Part shown: piece after piece, positions 1 to 9,213 of the stretch | How positions within the stretch are numbered: the first letter of the stretch is position 1 | Layout of the letters: every line of letters begins with the position of its first letter | Assembly: GCF_014202575.1 (NCBI RefSeq) | Contig: NZ_JACHHB010000002.1 | Location: forward strand, 1 to 64,000 | Reading direction: 5' to 3' | Source of the DNA: Texcoconibacillus texcoconensis | GTDB taxonomy: Bacteria > Bacillota > Bacilli > Bacillales > Salisediminibacteriaceae | DNA length: 64,000 bases | The notes under the pieces: generated by a model | The model's input: the letters and a program-made list of their open reading frames with translations, nothing else | Database searches by the model: none | Told to the model about the DNA's origin: nothing | Translations under genes and position numbers: made by a program

Positions 1-43
1 CCTGTAACGGATTCGAGCGGGATTATATTGTCTTCCATAAAAA

Positions 44-96
44 GAGGGGCGTCCTCAAAAGTCGGTTATTTTACCGACTTTTGGGACAGCCCCTTT
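44..96 (-). terminator. Terminator of the thi operon
   Basis: A long imperfect hairpin has a perfect inner stem CAAAAGTCGGT/ACCGACTTTTG and an outer GGGGC/GCCCC arm. On the minus strand it is followed by a CTTTTTA tract, just downstream of the thiF stop. On the plus strand only TTT follows, so it mainly serves the thi operon, although it could act in both directions. Confidence 0.75.
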
Positions 97-136
97 ATCC
101 TTTCCTTACATCTCATTTTTAACCGAGTTCATTTCA

Positions 137-1195
137 CTATCCTAAAAAGCGATGATATAGCGTTTTTGCTCGTGCAACATCATTTGTGCCATGAACGAGC
201 ACACGGCCATCTCTAAAAAACACAAGGCGATAATCATCTTCAGCATAAGAAATTAAATAGGGGTTTTCTTCCATATAACCTGGTTGCTTTTGAAGTCCTT
301 CTATCAATGCATCAAAATCTCGTTCCCCACGTTTTGGCGGACGAATTTGCACCGTATTCCGTCCACATAATACCGCCGTTTTCGTCTGTTCTTCCGTCGT
401 TAAAAACGGAAACGTTGGCTCACTCCCACAAGATAAACAACCTTTTCGCCTCAAACGATCAACAGATATTTGCGTCTGTTCATTTTTCCACAAGTCAAAA
501 GACACGAGCTCTTTACGCAATACATCATCCGCGCCAACCAAAATCTTCATCGCTTCTGTCGTTTGATAAGCAACAACCATTTGTACAGCAGGGGCAATGA
601 TACCAGCTGTATCACACGTTGCTCCACCGAGCGGTACAGTTTCTAACAAACAATGTAAACATGGTGTAACCCGTGGTCGAATCGTATAACTGATCCCGTA
701 ACTTCCGACACATGCTCCATATAGCCAAGGGACTTGATATTTTTGTGCCATATCATTGATGAGTAAGCGGGTATCAAAGTTATCAGTCCCATCAATGACA
801 AGATCTACACCTTGAATAAGATCTTCTAATTCTTCTCTAGAGACATCGGCTACATGTGCATGAACGACGACACCCTCATTGACTTCTAGTAATCGTTCTT
901 TCGCGGCAACGGCTTTCGGTAAACGATCCCTCGCATCACTTTCACGATACAGCGACTGTCTTTGTAAATTGCTCATCTCTACATAATCGCGATCAACAAG
1001 CGTTAACGTGCCAACACCTGCCCTCGCCAGATTTTCAGCGTTCGCTGCTCCTAATGCACCGATTCCGATAATCAAAACATGGGAAGATAACAGTTTTTGT
1101 TGCCCATCTTCACCTATCCCTGTAAAAAGTTGCTGACGAGAATAACGCTCCGAAAGCTGTTCGTTCTCACGGTTCTCCTCTTTCAAGCCCATCAT
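137..1195 (-). CDS. thiF: ThiF, ThiS adenylyltransferase
   Basis: This E1-like (ThiF/MoeB/HesA) enzyme activates the ThiS C-terminus with ATP so that sulfur can be loaded for thiazole synthesis in the cytoplasm. The Rossmann nucleotide motif GIGALG lies near residue 45 and the acceptor loop VIDGTDNFDTR near residue 135. Two zinc-type CxxC pairs are visible (CLHC near 180 and CLSC near 255). The length, 352 aa, fits the family. Its start overlaps the thiS stop as ATGA, which implies translational coupling, and it is the last gene of the riboswitch-controlled operon. MoeB is the alternative, but adjacency to thiS and thiG makes ThiF much more likely. Confidence 0.93.
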   Translation of the reverse strand: MMGLKEENRENEQLSERYSRQQLFTGIGEDGQQKLLSSHVLIIGIGALGAANAENLARAGVGTLTLVDRDYVEMSNLQRQSLYRESDARDRLPKAVAAKERLLEVNEGVVVHAHVADVSREELEDLIQGVDLVIDGTDNFDTRLLINDMAQKYQVPWLYGACVGSYGISYTIRPRVTPCLHCLLETVPLGGATCDTAGIIAPAVQMVVAYQTTEAMKILVGADDVLRKELVSFDLWKNEQTQISVDRLRRKGCLSCGSEPTFPFLTTEEQTKTAVLCGRNTVQIRPPKRGERDFDALIEGLQKQPGYMEENPYLISYAEDDYRLVFFRDGRVLVHGTNDVARAKTLYHRFLG

Positions 1196-1395
1196 CCGCC
1201 TCCCACAAACTGAACGATTTCGATGCGGTCACCGTCTTTAATCGATTGTTCTTTGAGAGAAGCGCGCTCGACAATTTCTTCATTTAACTCAACAATTACA
1301 GCTTTTTGATCAAGGCTGTAATGGTGTAATACATCGTCTACAGACTGAATTTGATCAGGTAACGTTTTTTCTTTCCCATTAACATGTAAGATCAT
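1192..1395 (-). CDS. thiS: ThiS, sulfur carrier protein
   Basis: This 67-residue ubiquitin-fold carrier ends in the Gly-Gly tail (FVGGG) that is adenylated by ThiF and converted to a thiocarboxylate, the sulfur donor for ThiG. Length and C-terminus match the family. It abuts tenI (stop TAA directly followed by its ATG) and overlaps thiF by 4 bases, so the three genes are a tightly coupled translation unit. Confidence 0.95.
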   Translation of the reverse strand: MILHVNGKEKTLPDQIQSVDDVLHHYSLDQKAVIVELNEEIVERASLKEQSIKDGDRIEIVQFVGGG

Positions 1396-1998
1396 TTAAT
1401 TCACCCTTTCTCGATAATCTAGCACTGCTGACAAGGGATCTTCAGCATTTAAAATACCAGACATGAGGGCAATCCCACTTGCCCCCGCTTCAATGACGTC
1501 TGAGCAATTATGAGGTGTAATACCACCGATAGCAATGACCGGGACACTCACTTTTGAGGAGATCGCTTGCAATCCTTCAAGCCCTCTTGGCTCTTTACCT
1601 GGTTTCGATTGTGTTGAGAAAATGTGCCCAAATAAAAGTTCATCTACGCCCTCATTTTCAGCCTCTATTGCTTCTTCTACAGAATGGACAGATTTTGAAA
1701 CATAGAGATCAGGAAATGCTTCCTTTACTTGTAAAGGCGTTAAGCTATGGTAAGCCAATTGCACGCTTGAAACGTGACAAGCTTTAGCAACATCCACCCT
1801 ATCATTGATTCGCATCTTTTCTAATGAAATCCCATTTTTCTTCAATTCACTAATACCACTTGACAACTCACGTGCCGTTCGTGCTTTTTCACGTAAATGA
1901 AAGACATCTACATACGGCTCGATCGTACTTGCAATCTCCGAAAAACGTTTCAATGACATTTGGCCATTAGAGATCACTTGTATCATCGGTTGTTTCAT
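1396..1998 (-). CDS. tenI: TenI, thiazole tautomerase
   Basis: The protein is a TIM barrel of the ThiE/TenI family, 200 aa. TenI aromatises the ThiG product to the carboxylated thiazole phosphate. The segment LLFGHIF carries the His (about residue 125) that is catalytic in TenI; thiamine phosphate synthase ThiE normally lacks this His. The phosphate-binding loop AIGGI and the GIALMSG end are present. It lies between thiH and thiS. ThiE is the alternative, but the GHIF signature and context favour TenI. Confidence 0.85.
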   Translation of the reverse strand: MKQPMIQVISNGQMSLKRFSEIASTIEPYVDVFHLREKARTARELSSGISELKKNGISLEKMRINDRVDVAKACHVSSVQLAYHSLTPLQVKEAFPDLYVSKSVHSVEEAIEAENEGVDELLFGHIFSTQSKPGKEPRGLEGLQAISSKVSVPVIAIGGITPHNCSDVIEAGASGIALMSGILNAEDPLSAVLDYRERVN

Positions 1999-2027
1999 CT
2001 CAAAACTTCCTTTCTAGTTTCAGGAAA

Positions 2028-3131
2028 CTAGACCATTTGCCAGTCTTTAACGACAGGCTGATACCCTTTCTGTTTTAACACTTCTTTCATTTCTGCAACC
2101 GATCTTTCATCAGAGATTTCAAATTGACTTTGTGTCTCGTTCGGCTCAGAGTAACCTCCTACCTCTGTCGATGAAGCAGCAGACATCTTCGTCACACCAA
2201 GTGGAATGAGGTGATCGCGCAATGTTGGCGATTCACGGGTAGATACGTTAACTGCAGCCCGTGGTAAAAACAACCGTAAAGCGAGCATCGCTTGCACTAG
2301 GTTGTGATCCTGCACATCTACTTTTGGCTGATAACTCCCTGCATGTGGCCGAATTCTTGGAAAAGAAACGCCCACATCCGCTTCTAAATATTTATTTTGT
2401 AAGTAAGATGCATGCATACCAGTAATGAAACTTTCTTTTCTCCAGTCGTCAAGACCTAACAGTGCACCGATATTTACAGCGTTCATGCCTGCTTGACACC
2501 CTCGTTCTGCAGTATCAAGTCGGTAGCGGTAATTCTTCTTCGGCCCTTTTACATGGATGTCTTTATAAATCTCTTCATTATAAACTTCCTGATACACAGT
2601 GAGTCCGTCAATACCATGCGCAACTAACTCCTCATATTCATCGCGATCGAGCGGCTGAATTTCTAAACCAATCGAAGAAAAGTGTTTTTTAAGCACCTTT
2701 AGACACTCTTTTAAGTACTCAATTGAAGAATGCGTGTGCGATTCACCTGACAGTAAAAGAATATGCTTAATGCCCATGTCTGAAATCACTTGCGCTTCCC
2801 TTTCAACTTCATCCATTGTCAAGCGTCGACGTGGGAAATCATTGTCGAGACTAAAACTACAATATTTACAAATGTTTACACAGTAGTCTGATAGATATAA
2901 AGGAAGGTACAGTTGCATCGTTTTACCAAAGTGTTGCTTCGTTAGCTGATGCGCTTTTTGCGCCATTGGCTCTAAATATTTTTCAGCTGCTGGTGATAGC
3001 AAAGCAAAATAGTCACGCTCATTTAAATGTTCTTTTTGAAGTGCTCTTTCTACATCTTGGTCAGTCACATTCGCAAAATTTTCATCGTAAGAAATATCGC
3101 GTAATTTGACATATTGATCATAAAAACTCAT
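2028..3131 (-). CDS. thiH: ThiH, 2-iminoacetate synthase (radical SAM)
   Basis: ThiH cleaves tyrosine with a 5'-deoxyadenosyl radical to give dehydroglycine (2-iminoacetate) for the thiazole ring. The [4Fe-4S] motif CX3CX2C is visible at C84, C88 and C91 (CVNICKYC). The 367-aa length and the C-terminal RPHAG and STRESP stretches fit ThiH. It follows thiG by 7 bases. Many Bacilli use the oxygen-dependent glycine oxidase ThiO at this step; no thiO is seen here, so this operon uses the oxygen-sensitive route. Confidence 0.93.
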   Translation of the reverse strand: MSFYDQYVKLRDISYDENFANVTDQDVERALQKEHLNERDYFALLSPAAEKYLEPMAQKAHQLTKQHFGKTMQLYLPLYLSDYCVNICKYCSFSLDNDFPRRRLTMDEVEREAQVISDMGIKHILLLSGESHTHSSIEYLKECLKVLKKHFSSIGLEIQPLDRDEYEELVAHGIDGLTVYQEVYNEEIYKDIHVKGPKKNYRYRLDTAERGCQAGMNAVNIGALLGLDDWRKESFITGMHASYLQNKYLEADVGVSFPRIRPHAGSYQPKVDVQDHNLVQAMLALRLFLPRAAVNVSTRESPTLRDHLIPLGVTKMSAASSTEVGGYSEPNETQSQFEISDERSVAEMKEVLKQKGYQPVVKDWQMV

Positions 3132-3138
3132 TCAGCTC

Positions 3139-3918
3139 TCACCCTTTCGTTGAGTTTAAAAATCCTGTTAACGGAGAAGATGCCTCGGCTGTCACCCGTG
3201 TTGGACCTAGCCCTGATAAATACGCTTGTCGTCCCGCTTTCACGGCCAAATCAAAGGCTTCAGCCATTTTTACTGGTTGTTTAGCCGTTGCAATCGCTGT
3301 ATTCACCAGGACAGCGTCCGCGCCCATTTCCATCGCTTCTGCCGCCTCTGACGGTTTACCAATTCCCGCATCAACGACAATTGGTACATTAATTTCATCT
3401 ATTAAAATTTGCACCATATCTTTCATTCGAATACCTTTATTAGAACCGATCGGCGCTCCAAGTGGCATGACAGCTGCTGCGCCCGCTTCTTCCATCCGCT
3501 TTGCTGCCATTAAATCTGGGCTCATGTACGGTAAAACGACAAAGCCTTCATTGACAAGGATCTCTGTTGCACGAATCGTCTCTTCATTATCTGGAAGTAA
3601 ATATTTTTGATCAGAAATGACTTCAATTTTAATCCAATTTCCAAGGCCACTCGCTTTAGCTAGACGAGCAATTCTCACCGCTTCTTCAGCTGTTCGTGCC
3701 CCCGATGTATTTGGCATTAATTGTACCGAATTCGGAATGTCTTCAATGATGTTTTCTTCACCGCTATCTACATCAACGCGACGTAATGCAACCGTAACTA
3801 CTTCCGATCCAGACCTTTCAATCGCCGCTTTCATTTCACTGTGATCTCCAAACTTCCCTGTTCCTACAAACAAACGATTAGATAACTCCACACCTGCAAT
3901 CTTTAATGGATCATGCAT
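3139..3918 (-). CDS. thiG: ThiG, thiazole synthase
   Basis: ThiG condenses 1-deoxyxylulose 5-phosphate, 2-iminoacetate and ThiS thiocarboxylate into the thiazole. The family features are the N-terminal LFVGTGKF, the IKIEVI segment holding the Schiff-base Lys, [11 protein letters not shown], and [10 protein letters not shown] near the phosphate site. I chose the ATG at 3918 because GGAGG lies about 8 bases upstream; an in-frame ATG at 3933 has a poorer site. It is the first gene after the TPP riboswitch. Confidence 0.94.
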   Translation of the reverse strand: MHDPLKIAGVELSNRLFVGTGKFGDHSEMKAAIERSGSEVVTVALRRVDVDSGEENIIEDIPNSVQLMPNTSGARTAEEAVRIARLAKASGLGNWIKIEVISDQKYLLPDNEETIRATEILVNEGFVVLPYMSPDLMAAKRMEEAGAAAVMPLGAPIGSNKGIRMKDMVQILIDEINVPIVVDAGIGKPSEAAEAMEMGADAVLVNTAIATAKQPVKMAEAFDLAVKAGRQAYLSGLGPTRVTAEASSPLTGFLNSTKG

Positions 3919-3979
3919 TTCTAATTCCTCCATTTCCCCATTGAAAAGCTAAAGGTCATGCTTTTTGAATGACTACAAC

Positions 3980-4006
3980 AAAAAAGCCCACCCTAGAAGG
4001 TGAGCT
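3980..4006 (-). terminator. Riboswitch-controlled terminator before thiG
   Basis: The minus-strand hairpin AGCTCACC/GGGTGGGCT (one wobble) is followed by TTTTTT. It lies between the TPP aptamer and thiG, the position expected of the expression platform that stops transcription when thiamine pyrophosphate is bound. Confidence 0.82.
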
Positions 4007-4044
4007 TGATAAACGTTTCTTTTTATAAACCGTTGTATAAAACG

Positions 4045-4135
4045 TCTACAAGCTTCCCTCCGTTGGTATTAACCAATTCAGGTTCAAAGGGTCGGATTTT
4101 ATCCTCTCAGCCTTTTAAAAGGCACCCCTAGCTAA
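4045..4135 (-). promoter_or_regulatory. TPP riboswitch (THI element)
   Basis: Read on the minus strand, the region has the conserved THI-box blocks in order: TAGGGGTGCC, GGCTGAGAGGA, ACCCTTTGAACCTGA and GTTAATACCAACGGAGGGAAG-like (the last has A where GCG is common). These are the TPP-binding core segments. A terminator follows before thiG, so the likely mode is transcription attenuation of the whole thiGH-tenI-thiSF operon. This covers most of the 430-base gap between thiG and the next gene. Confidence 0.97.
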
Positions 4136-4144
4136 CAATTAAGT

Positions 4145-4172
4145 ATTTTATTCTTACTAGCAGTTTAGCAAA
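4145..4172 (-). promoter_or_regulatory. Possible promoter of the thi operon
   Basis: On the minus strand TTTGCT (4172-4167) and TAAAAT (4150-4145) are 16 bases apart and lie just upstream of the riboswitch. The -35 match is weak, so this is only a candidate. Confidence 0.35.
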
Positions 4173-4261
4173 CTTTCCTATTTTTGAAAATGAAAAAATT
4201 CAAGTATTTGCAAAGTAATTTGCGCATTTACTTGAAAGTTGTCGATACTTTTTCTACTAGC

Positions 4262-4295
4262 AACGTTTGTAAGGAAACGTTCCATCACGTATACT
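4262..4295 (+). promoter_or_regulatory. Promoter of the DUF368 gene with overlapping inverted repeat
   Basis: TTGTAA (4267-4272) and TATACT (4290-4295) are spaced by 17 bases, a good sigma-A type promoter about 50 bases before the DUF368 start. A perfect 7-bp inverted repeat, AACGTTT/AAACGTT (4262-4281, 6-base centre), overlaps the -35 box and could be an operator. Confidence 0.6.
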
Positions 4296-4347
4296 TCTTA
4301 TTATGAACTTTCAACGAAACAATGAATATTAAAGGAGCTACCAACAA

Positions 4348-5169
4348 ATGATAGAATGGAAGAATATTTATCGCGGATTTATGATGGGGACAAGTGACCT
4401 CATTCCTGGCGTTAGCGGTGGTACAATCGCTATGGTTCTTGGAATTTATCAACGTTTAATTGCCGCTATTAATGGACTATTCAGTAAGGAATGGAAGAAA
4501 CACGTAACATTTCTTATTCCACTTGGATTTGGCGTCGCACTAGCACTCGTTAGTATCAGTAATGTCATGGACTGGCTTTTAAGCTATTATCCCCAACCGA
4601 CTTACTTTTTCTTTCTCGGATTAATTATCGGGATTATCCCATTCTTGTTAAAAACGATCGATTATCGACGCACATTCTCATCAAGACATTATTTATTACT
4701 GATCATTGCAGCAACCTTGATCAGCTTGACCATGTTTATCGATGACAATCAAATGGCGCGCTCCACAGATTCACTCGTCACCGCTGACTATATTCGCCTG
4801 TTTTTCTCAGGCTGGGTCGCAAGTTCTGCGATGATCTTGCCGGGTGTCAGCGGATCGTTCGTGTTTTTACTTTTCGGAACATATGAATTAATTATCGCAT
4901 CACTTTCTTCTTTTCAACTTGAAGTGTTAGTCATTGTTGCAGCTGGTATTGGTATCGGGGTTCTCGTGACAAGTAAAATCATCCACTTCTTACTCGCTCG
5001 TTTTACAACTGCTACTTACGCTACGATGACCGGCTTTATCATCGGATCAATTTTCGTCATCTTCCCTGGTATATCTGATGACTTCGGGCTATTGATCGTA
5101 AGCATTGTTACATTTTTTGTTGGCGCTTATTGTGCATTGCTCCTTGGACGACTAGAACACGATCAATAA
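4348..5169 (+). CDS. DUF368 membrane protein, PopT-like polyprenyl-phosphate translocase
   Basis: The 273-aa protein has about eight hydrophobic segments and the DUF368 signatures GTSDLIPGVSGGTIAMVLG near the N-terminus and MILPGVSGSFVFLLFG in the middle. These two related PGVSG loops form an internal repeat. DUF368 proteins (PopT) are reported to recycle undecaprenyl phosphate across the membrane for cell-wall synthesis, which would suit an alkaliphile because the role is important at high pH. It is followed closely by an ATP-grasp gene on the same strand. Family assignment is firm; the transport role here is inferred. Confidence 0.85.
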   Translation: MIEWKNIYRGFMMGTSDLIPGVSGGTIAMVLGIYQRLIAAINGLFSKEWKKHVTFLIPLGFGVALALVSISNVMDWLLSYYPQPTYFFFLGLIIGIIPFLLKTIDYRRTFSSRHYLLLIIAATLISLTMFIDDNQMARSTDSLVTADYIRLFFSGWVASSAMILPGVSGSFVFLLFGTYELIIASLSSFQLEVLVIVAAGIGIGVLVTSKIIHFLLARFTTATYATMTGFIIGSIFVIFPGISDDFGLLIVSIVTFFVGAYCALLLGRLEHDQ

Positions 5170-5201
5170 AATGTACATTACTTTGAAACGGAGGATGACT
5201 T

Positions 5202-6152
5202 ATGACAAAGGTATATATTCTACACGAAAATGATGATTGGACACAGCACCTCACAAAACAGATGGACGCACTCAATGTCCCATACGAATGTTGGCATTTA
5301 AGTGAAGGAAGCATTGACTTAAGTAACCTTCCTCCTAAAGGTGTGTTCTATAATCGAATGAGTGCTTCTTCCCATACACGAGGCCACCGTTTCGCACCTG
5401 AATTAACAAACGCTATTCTTGAATGGCTCGAGCGTCACGACCGTACTGTGATAAACGGGACAAGAGCAATGCAGCTCGAAGTTAGCAAAGCAGCACAATA
5501 TATGGAATTAGAGAAACATGGTATCATCACCCCAAAAACGATCATCGCTTCAGGAAAAGAACAAATTGTAAACGCTGCGGACCAGTTTGCAGACCAACCG
5601 TTTATTACGAAACATAACCGCGCTGGAAAAGGATTAGGTGTACAGCTCTTTCAATCAAAGAACGCGCTTGAATCATATATTCATAGTGAAGCATTTGAGG
5701 AACCCGTTGATGGCATAACACTCCTACAACAATACATTTCTTCTCCTGATTCAAGTATCACACGTTGTGAATTTGTTGGCGGTTCTTTTCTATATGCTGT
5801 AAAAGTCGACACGTCCAATGGATTTGAATTATGCCCTGCAGATGCTTGCCAAATTAGCGATCAATTTTGTCCATCAGACTCAAGCAACCAAGGTGAACCA
5901 AAGCCTGGATTTGAAATCGTTGATGGCATTGATCCAACACTCATCTCAAAATACGAGCAAATGCTAAAAAGCAATAACATTGGTATTGCGGGCATTGAAT
6001 TTATTCAAGACAGTAATGGCTATACCTACACGTATGATATCAATACGAATACCAATTATAATTCTGATGCTGAAGCTAGAGCAGGTATATATGGTATGCT
6101 CGAAGTGGCAAAATATTTGCAGCAAAAACTAACTTTAGGAATCAGTCGTTAG
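5202..6152 (+). CDS. ATP-grasp (RimK-like) ligase, substrate unknown
   Basis: This 316-aa protein has the ATP-grasp layout of RimK-type carboxylate-amine ligases: an N-terminal pre-ATP-grasp domain, a lysine- and glycine-rich loop KHNRAGKGLGVQLF near residue 135, and the metal-binding end GIEFIQDSNGYTYTYDINTNTNYN near 275. An AGGAGG-like site (cggaggatga) precedes the ATG. It may be co-transcribed with the DUF368 gene 32 bases upstream. Such enzymes join an amino acid to a carboxylate, but nothing in the sequence fixes the substrate. Confidence 0.8.
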   Translation: MTKVYILHENDDWTQHLTKQMDALNVPYECWHLSEGSIDLSNLPPKGVFYNRMSASSHTRGHRFAPELTNAILEWLERHDRTVINGTRAMQLEVSKAAQYMELEKHGIITPKTIIASGKEQIVNAADQFADQPFITKHNRAGKGLGVQLFQSKNALESYIHSEAFEEPVDGITLLQQYISSPDSSITRCEFVGGSFLYAVKVDTSNGFELCPADACQISDQFCPSDSSNQGEPKPGFEIVDGIDPTLISKYEQMLKSNNIGIAGIEFIQDSNGYTYTYDINTNTNYNSDAEARAGIYGMLEVAKYLQQKLTLGISR

Positions 6153-6239
6153 CTCGAGTGAATCAACGATACTAGTCACCAAAAGTAGCTAACCTTGAAA
6201 ACGCCTTAACAAACTAGAAAGTTGTTGAATGATGTTAAA

Positions 6240-6281
6240 AAAGGGTCTGACACTCATGTTTCAGTGTGTCAGACCCTTTAA
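6240..6281. terminator. Bidirectional terminator
   Basis: AAAGGGTCTGACAC and GTGTCAGACCCTTT form a 14-bp stem between two convergent genes. A- and T-rich flanks on both sides suit termination in both directions. It slightly overlaps the 3' end of ytvI. Confidence 0.8.
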
Positions 6282-7384
6282 GGTTTAAATCCGTATCGGA
6301 TAAACGATTTAATATCCTCGCCTACACCAATATCATTTAATATCACAATGACAACCAATAAAAATGGTCCTACGAACAAGCCGACAAACCCGAATAACTG
6401 CAACCCTGCAAACATGGATATAATAACACCTAATGGATGCAAATTCATACTTGTTGATAACACTTTCGGTTCTAGGCTTTGTCTTGCAATGACAGTCACA
6501 GCATACAAAACAGCTAATCCGATTCCTAGCGTTAACTCTCCAGAAATGAATTGATAAATAAACCATGGAATGAGTATCGTGCCCGATCCTAAATAAGGCA
6601 ATATCTCCGCAACACCTACAATGATTGCAAAGGTTGCAGCATTTTCTATCCGTAAAATTGACAAACCAATAAACACAATAAATGAAACCATGGCCATCAA
6701 AATGAGCTGCGCGCGCATAAAACCAAAGACTCGGTAGCGAAAGGTCCTTCCAAAGGCTAACATTTTCTTCAATACCCCTGGTGGAATCGAGTCACGTATC
6801 GCCGACCCCATATTTCTCCAATCCTTGCCTATGAAGTAAACACCCAACAAAACAAAGAAAAAAGCAACAAGAAATGTCGGTACAGCAGCAGCAACCTGCG
6901 TTAAGCTATCGCCAAACTGCCCAACAACCGAACCAAGTGTTGAGCCAAGTTGAGCAACTCCTTCTTGAATCAACCCTCGTTGGTCTGGGTTTAATGAGGC
7001 CATCACGATTGTGACATTTTCCCAAAATGGAAAGATCGTCTCATTAAAAAATTGCTGAATATTACGCGAAGCCGATTCAAACCACATTGGTAATTGATCA
7101 GAAAACCAATCCACCGCATAAATAATTAAAAAAACAAGCCCTGTAATAACCCCACCCAATGTCCCAATTCCAATGAGAATAGCTAAAAACACAGCTATAC
7201 CATTAGGTAGTTTCAACGTATATCTGAAGCCCTTGATGAGTGGCATCAGCATCCAAACGAGCAATGATGCAATAATAAAAGGGTACGTCATTGAAAATAA
7301 AAATCCTATGAACCAAAACAAAGCGAATGCTATAACAGCAACCGCCGCTGCACGAACTGTCATCCACGCTTGTGCCTTTGTCAT
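6278..7384 (-). CDS. ytvI: YtvI-type sporulation/AI-2E family membrane protein
   Basis: The protein is about 368 aa with roughly eight transmembrane segments in the AI-2E transporter (PerM/YtvI) arrangement: two N-terminal helices, a large extracytoplasmic loop (about 95-160) and a C-terminal block with AEILPYLGSG and SLEPKVLSTSMNLHPL. The last motifs resemble the sporulation integral membrane protein YtvI of Bacillus. The ATG at 7384 is preferred because the AGGAAGG site abuts the upstream ATG at 7396. It appears monocistronic. The biochemical role is not established. Confidence 0.75.
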   Translation of the reverse strand: MTKAQAWMTVRAAAVAVIAFALFWFIGFLFSMTYPFIIASLLVWMLMPLIKGFRYTLKLPNGIAVFLAILIGIGTLGGVITGLVFLIIYAVDWFSDQLPMWFESASRNIQQFFNETIFPFWENVTIVMASLNPDQRGLIQEGVAQLGSTLGSVVGQFGDSLTQVAAAVPTFLVAFFFVLLGVYFIGKDWRNMGSAIRDSIPPGVLKKMLAFGRTFRYRVFGFMRAQLILMAMVSFIVFIGLSILRIENAATFAIIVGVAEILPYLGSGTILIPWFIYQFISGELTLGIGLAVLYAVTVIARQSLEPKVLSTSMNLHPLGVIISMFAGLQLFGFVGLFVGPFLLVVIVILNDIGVGEDIKSFIRYGFKP

Positions 7385-7551
7385 AAAAGGCACCATCCTT
7401 CCTAGTAAATTTCACTCTTTCTTTTAATTACCCTCAATTTAAGATAAGTACACATTATTTGTCTAGTACCCACACTGTATATTTTAACCAAAAACTTCAT
7501 AAAATACTATTTCCGTATGAAAAATACCTCAGTTTACTTCCTATCAAACAT

Positions 7552-7578
7552 AAAAGAGAGCGCCAAAACGGCACCCTC
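7552..7578 (-). terminator. Terminator of the binding-protein gene
   Basis: The minus-strand hairpin GAGGGTGCC/GGCGCTCTC with a TTTT tail lies 12 bases after the stop codon. Confidence 0.7.
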
Positions 7579-7590
7579 ATTCATACTCAT

Positions 7591-9213
7591 TTAATTAATT
7601 TCTACATCTTGTAATTGGTAAAGACCTGAAGCATCTGACCAAAATCCTTCAATTTCATCTCTATATCCCATCACATGAGAAGGATGATAAAGGAAGGACA
7701 TTGGAGCTTCTTCAATCAAGTATTCTGTCGCATCTTCATATAACGCTAAACGAGCATCTTCATCTTGTTGGATTCGTGCTTGGTAAAGCATTTCATCAAA
7801 TTCTGGGTCATCCATCATCACACGATTACCCTCTCCAACACTATCAGAGTGGAAAAGCATATGCATTGGGTAATCCGCATCACCAGTACCAAGAGAAAGC
7901 CCTAGGATGAACATATCATGCTCTCCAGCAGATGTAGCATCAAGGTAAGCCCCCCACTCAAGCACTTCAATTTCTGCATCAACACCAATTTCAGCCAACC
8001 CTGCTTGTGTCAGCTCGGCAATATCCATTCGCTCCCGAGTATCATTCGTCCAAATTGTTGTTTCGAATCCATCTTCGTAGCCAGCTTCAGCTAACAATTC
8101 CTTTGCTTTTTCTGGATCGCGATCTAGCTGGTTCACATCTTCACTATACCCAAAGTTTGTTTCATCTACAGGACCAAAGGCTGTTGCACCTGTTCCATCT
8201 AAAATGCCTTCAAGCATCGCTTCTTTATTCAGTGTTTTAGAAATTGCTCTACGTACTCTGGCATCATCAAATGGTTCTTTCTCCATATTATATCCTAAGT
8301 AAGTAATGCTGGCGGCGTTACGCTCATACACGTTCGCACCATCTGCGCTTTCTACGCGAGTCATATCACTTGTATCCACAGGGTCAATAATATGAGCTCC
8401 TCCCGTTTCTAATTCTCCAACACGCGTTAAGTCTTCAGGAATCACTTGAAGTGTCACCGAATCTACTTTCGCATTTTCGCCCCAGTAATCTTCATTGTTT
8501 TTAAGAACTACTTTATCTCCATGATCCCAATAATCAAATTTGAAGAAACCCGTTCCAACAGGATTTTCGTTCACGTAATCACCAGGCTGGCCACCCTCTT
8601 CAACGCGGGCATTATCTTCATCAATAACATCTTGACTGATGATACTAATCGCATAGTGAGCCATATGGGCTGGTAGAGGAGCAAACGGATCCTCTGTGAT
8701 AAATTGAATTGTATGATCATCAACAATCTCAATGTCTTCGATAATTTCTACTAAAATTGCACGTGGAGAAGCCGTCTCTTCAGATAAAATTCTTTCAATA
8801 TTTGCTTCAACGACTTCTGCATTAAACTCTGTTCCATCATGGAAATAAACATCTTCGCGTAGTTTAAATTCCCAAACATCATCCTCCACTGGTTCCCATT
8901 CTTTTGCTAGTAAAGGCTCTAATTCCATATTCGTGTCATATTTCACCAATGTATCATAAATGTTCGTTTGCGCATTACCAGATGGTACATCACTCGAAGT
9001 ATGAGGGTCCATTGACGTAGCATCAGAACTTACCCCAATAACAAGGTCGTTGTCACCCGCTGATACATCATCACCCGCAGCCTCTTCACCTGCATCTGTA
9101 TCATCAATGTCAGTGCTTGCTTCTTCTGAATCTGGTTCACTTGCACAACCTGCTAATGTTAGAGCGAATGCCGTTGAGAACACGCCTGCTTTTAAATATT
9201 TACTTTTAAACAT
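7591..9213 (-). CDS. Peptide-type ABC transporter substrate-binding lipoprotein (SBP family 5), orphan
   Basis: The 540-aa protein begins with a lipoprotein signal peptide ending in the lipobox LAGC (Cys about 23), followed by a very acidic linker. The body has the SBP_bac_5 features: DATSMDPH, AKEWEP..WEFKLRE..FHDGTEFNAE, and PVGTGFFKFD. Such proteins deliver peptides, glutathione or nickel chelates to an ABC importer. No permease or ATPase is next to it; it has its own promoter region, a cre site and a terminator, so it must share another transporter. The ligand cannot be read from the sequence. Confidence 0.88.
   Translation of the reverse strand: MFKSKYLKAGVFSTAFALTLAGCASEPDSEEASTDIDDTDAGEEAAGDDVSAGDNDLVIGVSSDATSMDPHTSSDVPSGNAQTNIYDTLVKYDTNMELEPLLAKEWEPVEDDVWEFKLREDVYFHDGTEFNAEVVEANIERILSEETASPRAILVEIIEDIEIVDDHTIQFITEDPFAPLPAHMAHYAISIISQDVIDEDNARVEEGGQPGDYVNENPVGTGFFKFDYWDHGDKVVLKNNEDYWGENAKVDSVTLQVIPEDLTRVGELETGGAHIIDPVDTSDMTRVESADGANVYERNAASITYLGYNMEKEPFDDARVRRAISKTLNKEAMLEGILDGTGATAFGPVDETNFGYSEDVNQLDRDPEKAKELLAEAGYEDGFETTIWTNDTRERMDIAELTQAGLAEIGVDAEIEVLEWGAYLDATSAGEHDMFILGLSLGTGDADYPMHMLFHSDSVGEGNRVMMDDPEFDEMLYQARIQQDEDARLALYEDATEYLIEEAPMSFLYHPSHVMGYRDEIEGFWSDASGLYQLQDVEIN

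Noticed and set aside
307-600. 97-codon plus-strand frame inside thiF
   Set aside because: It is antisense to the ThiF C-terminal part and has no ribosome site or family pattern.
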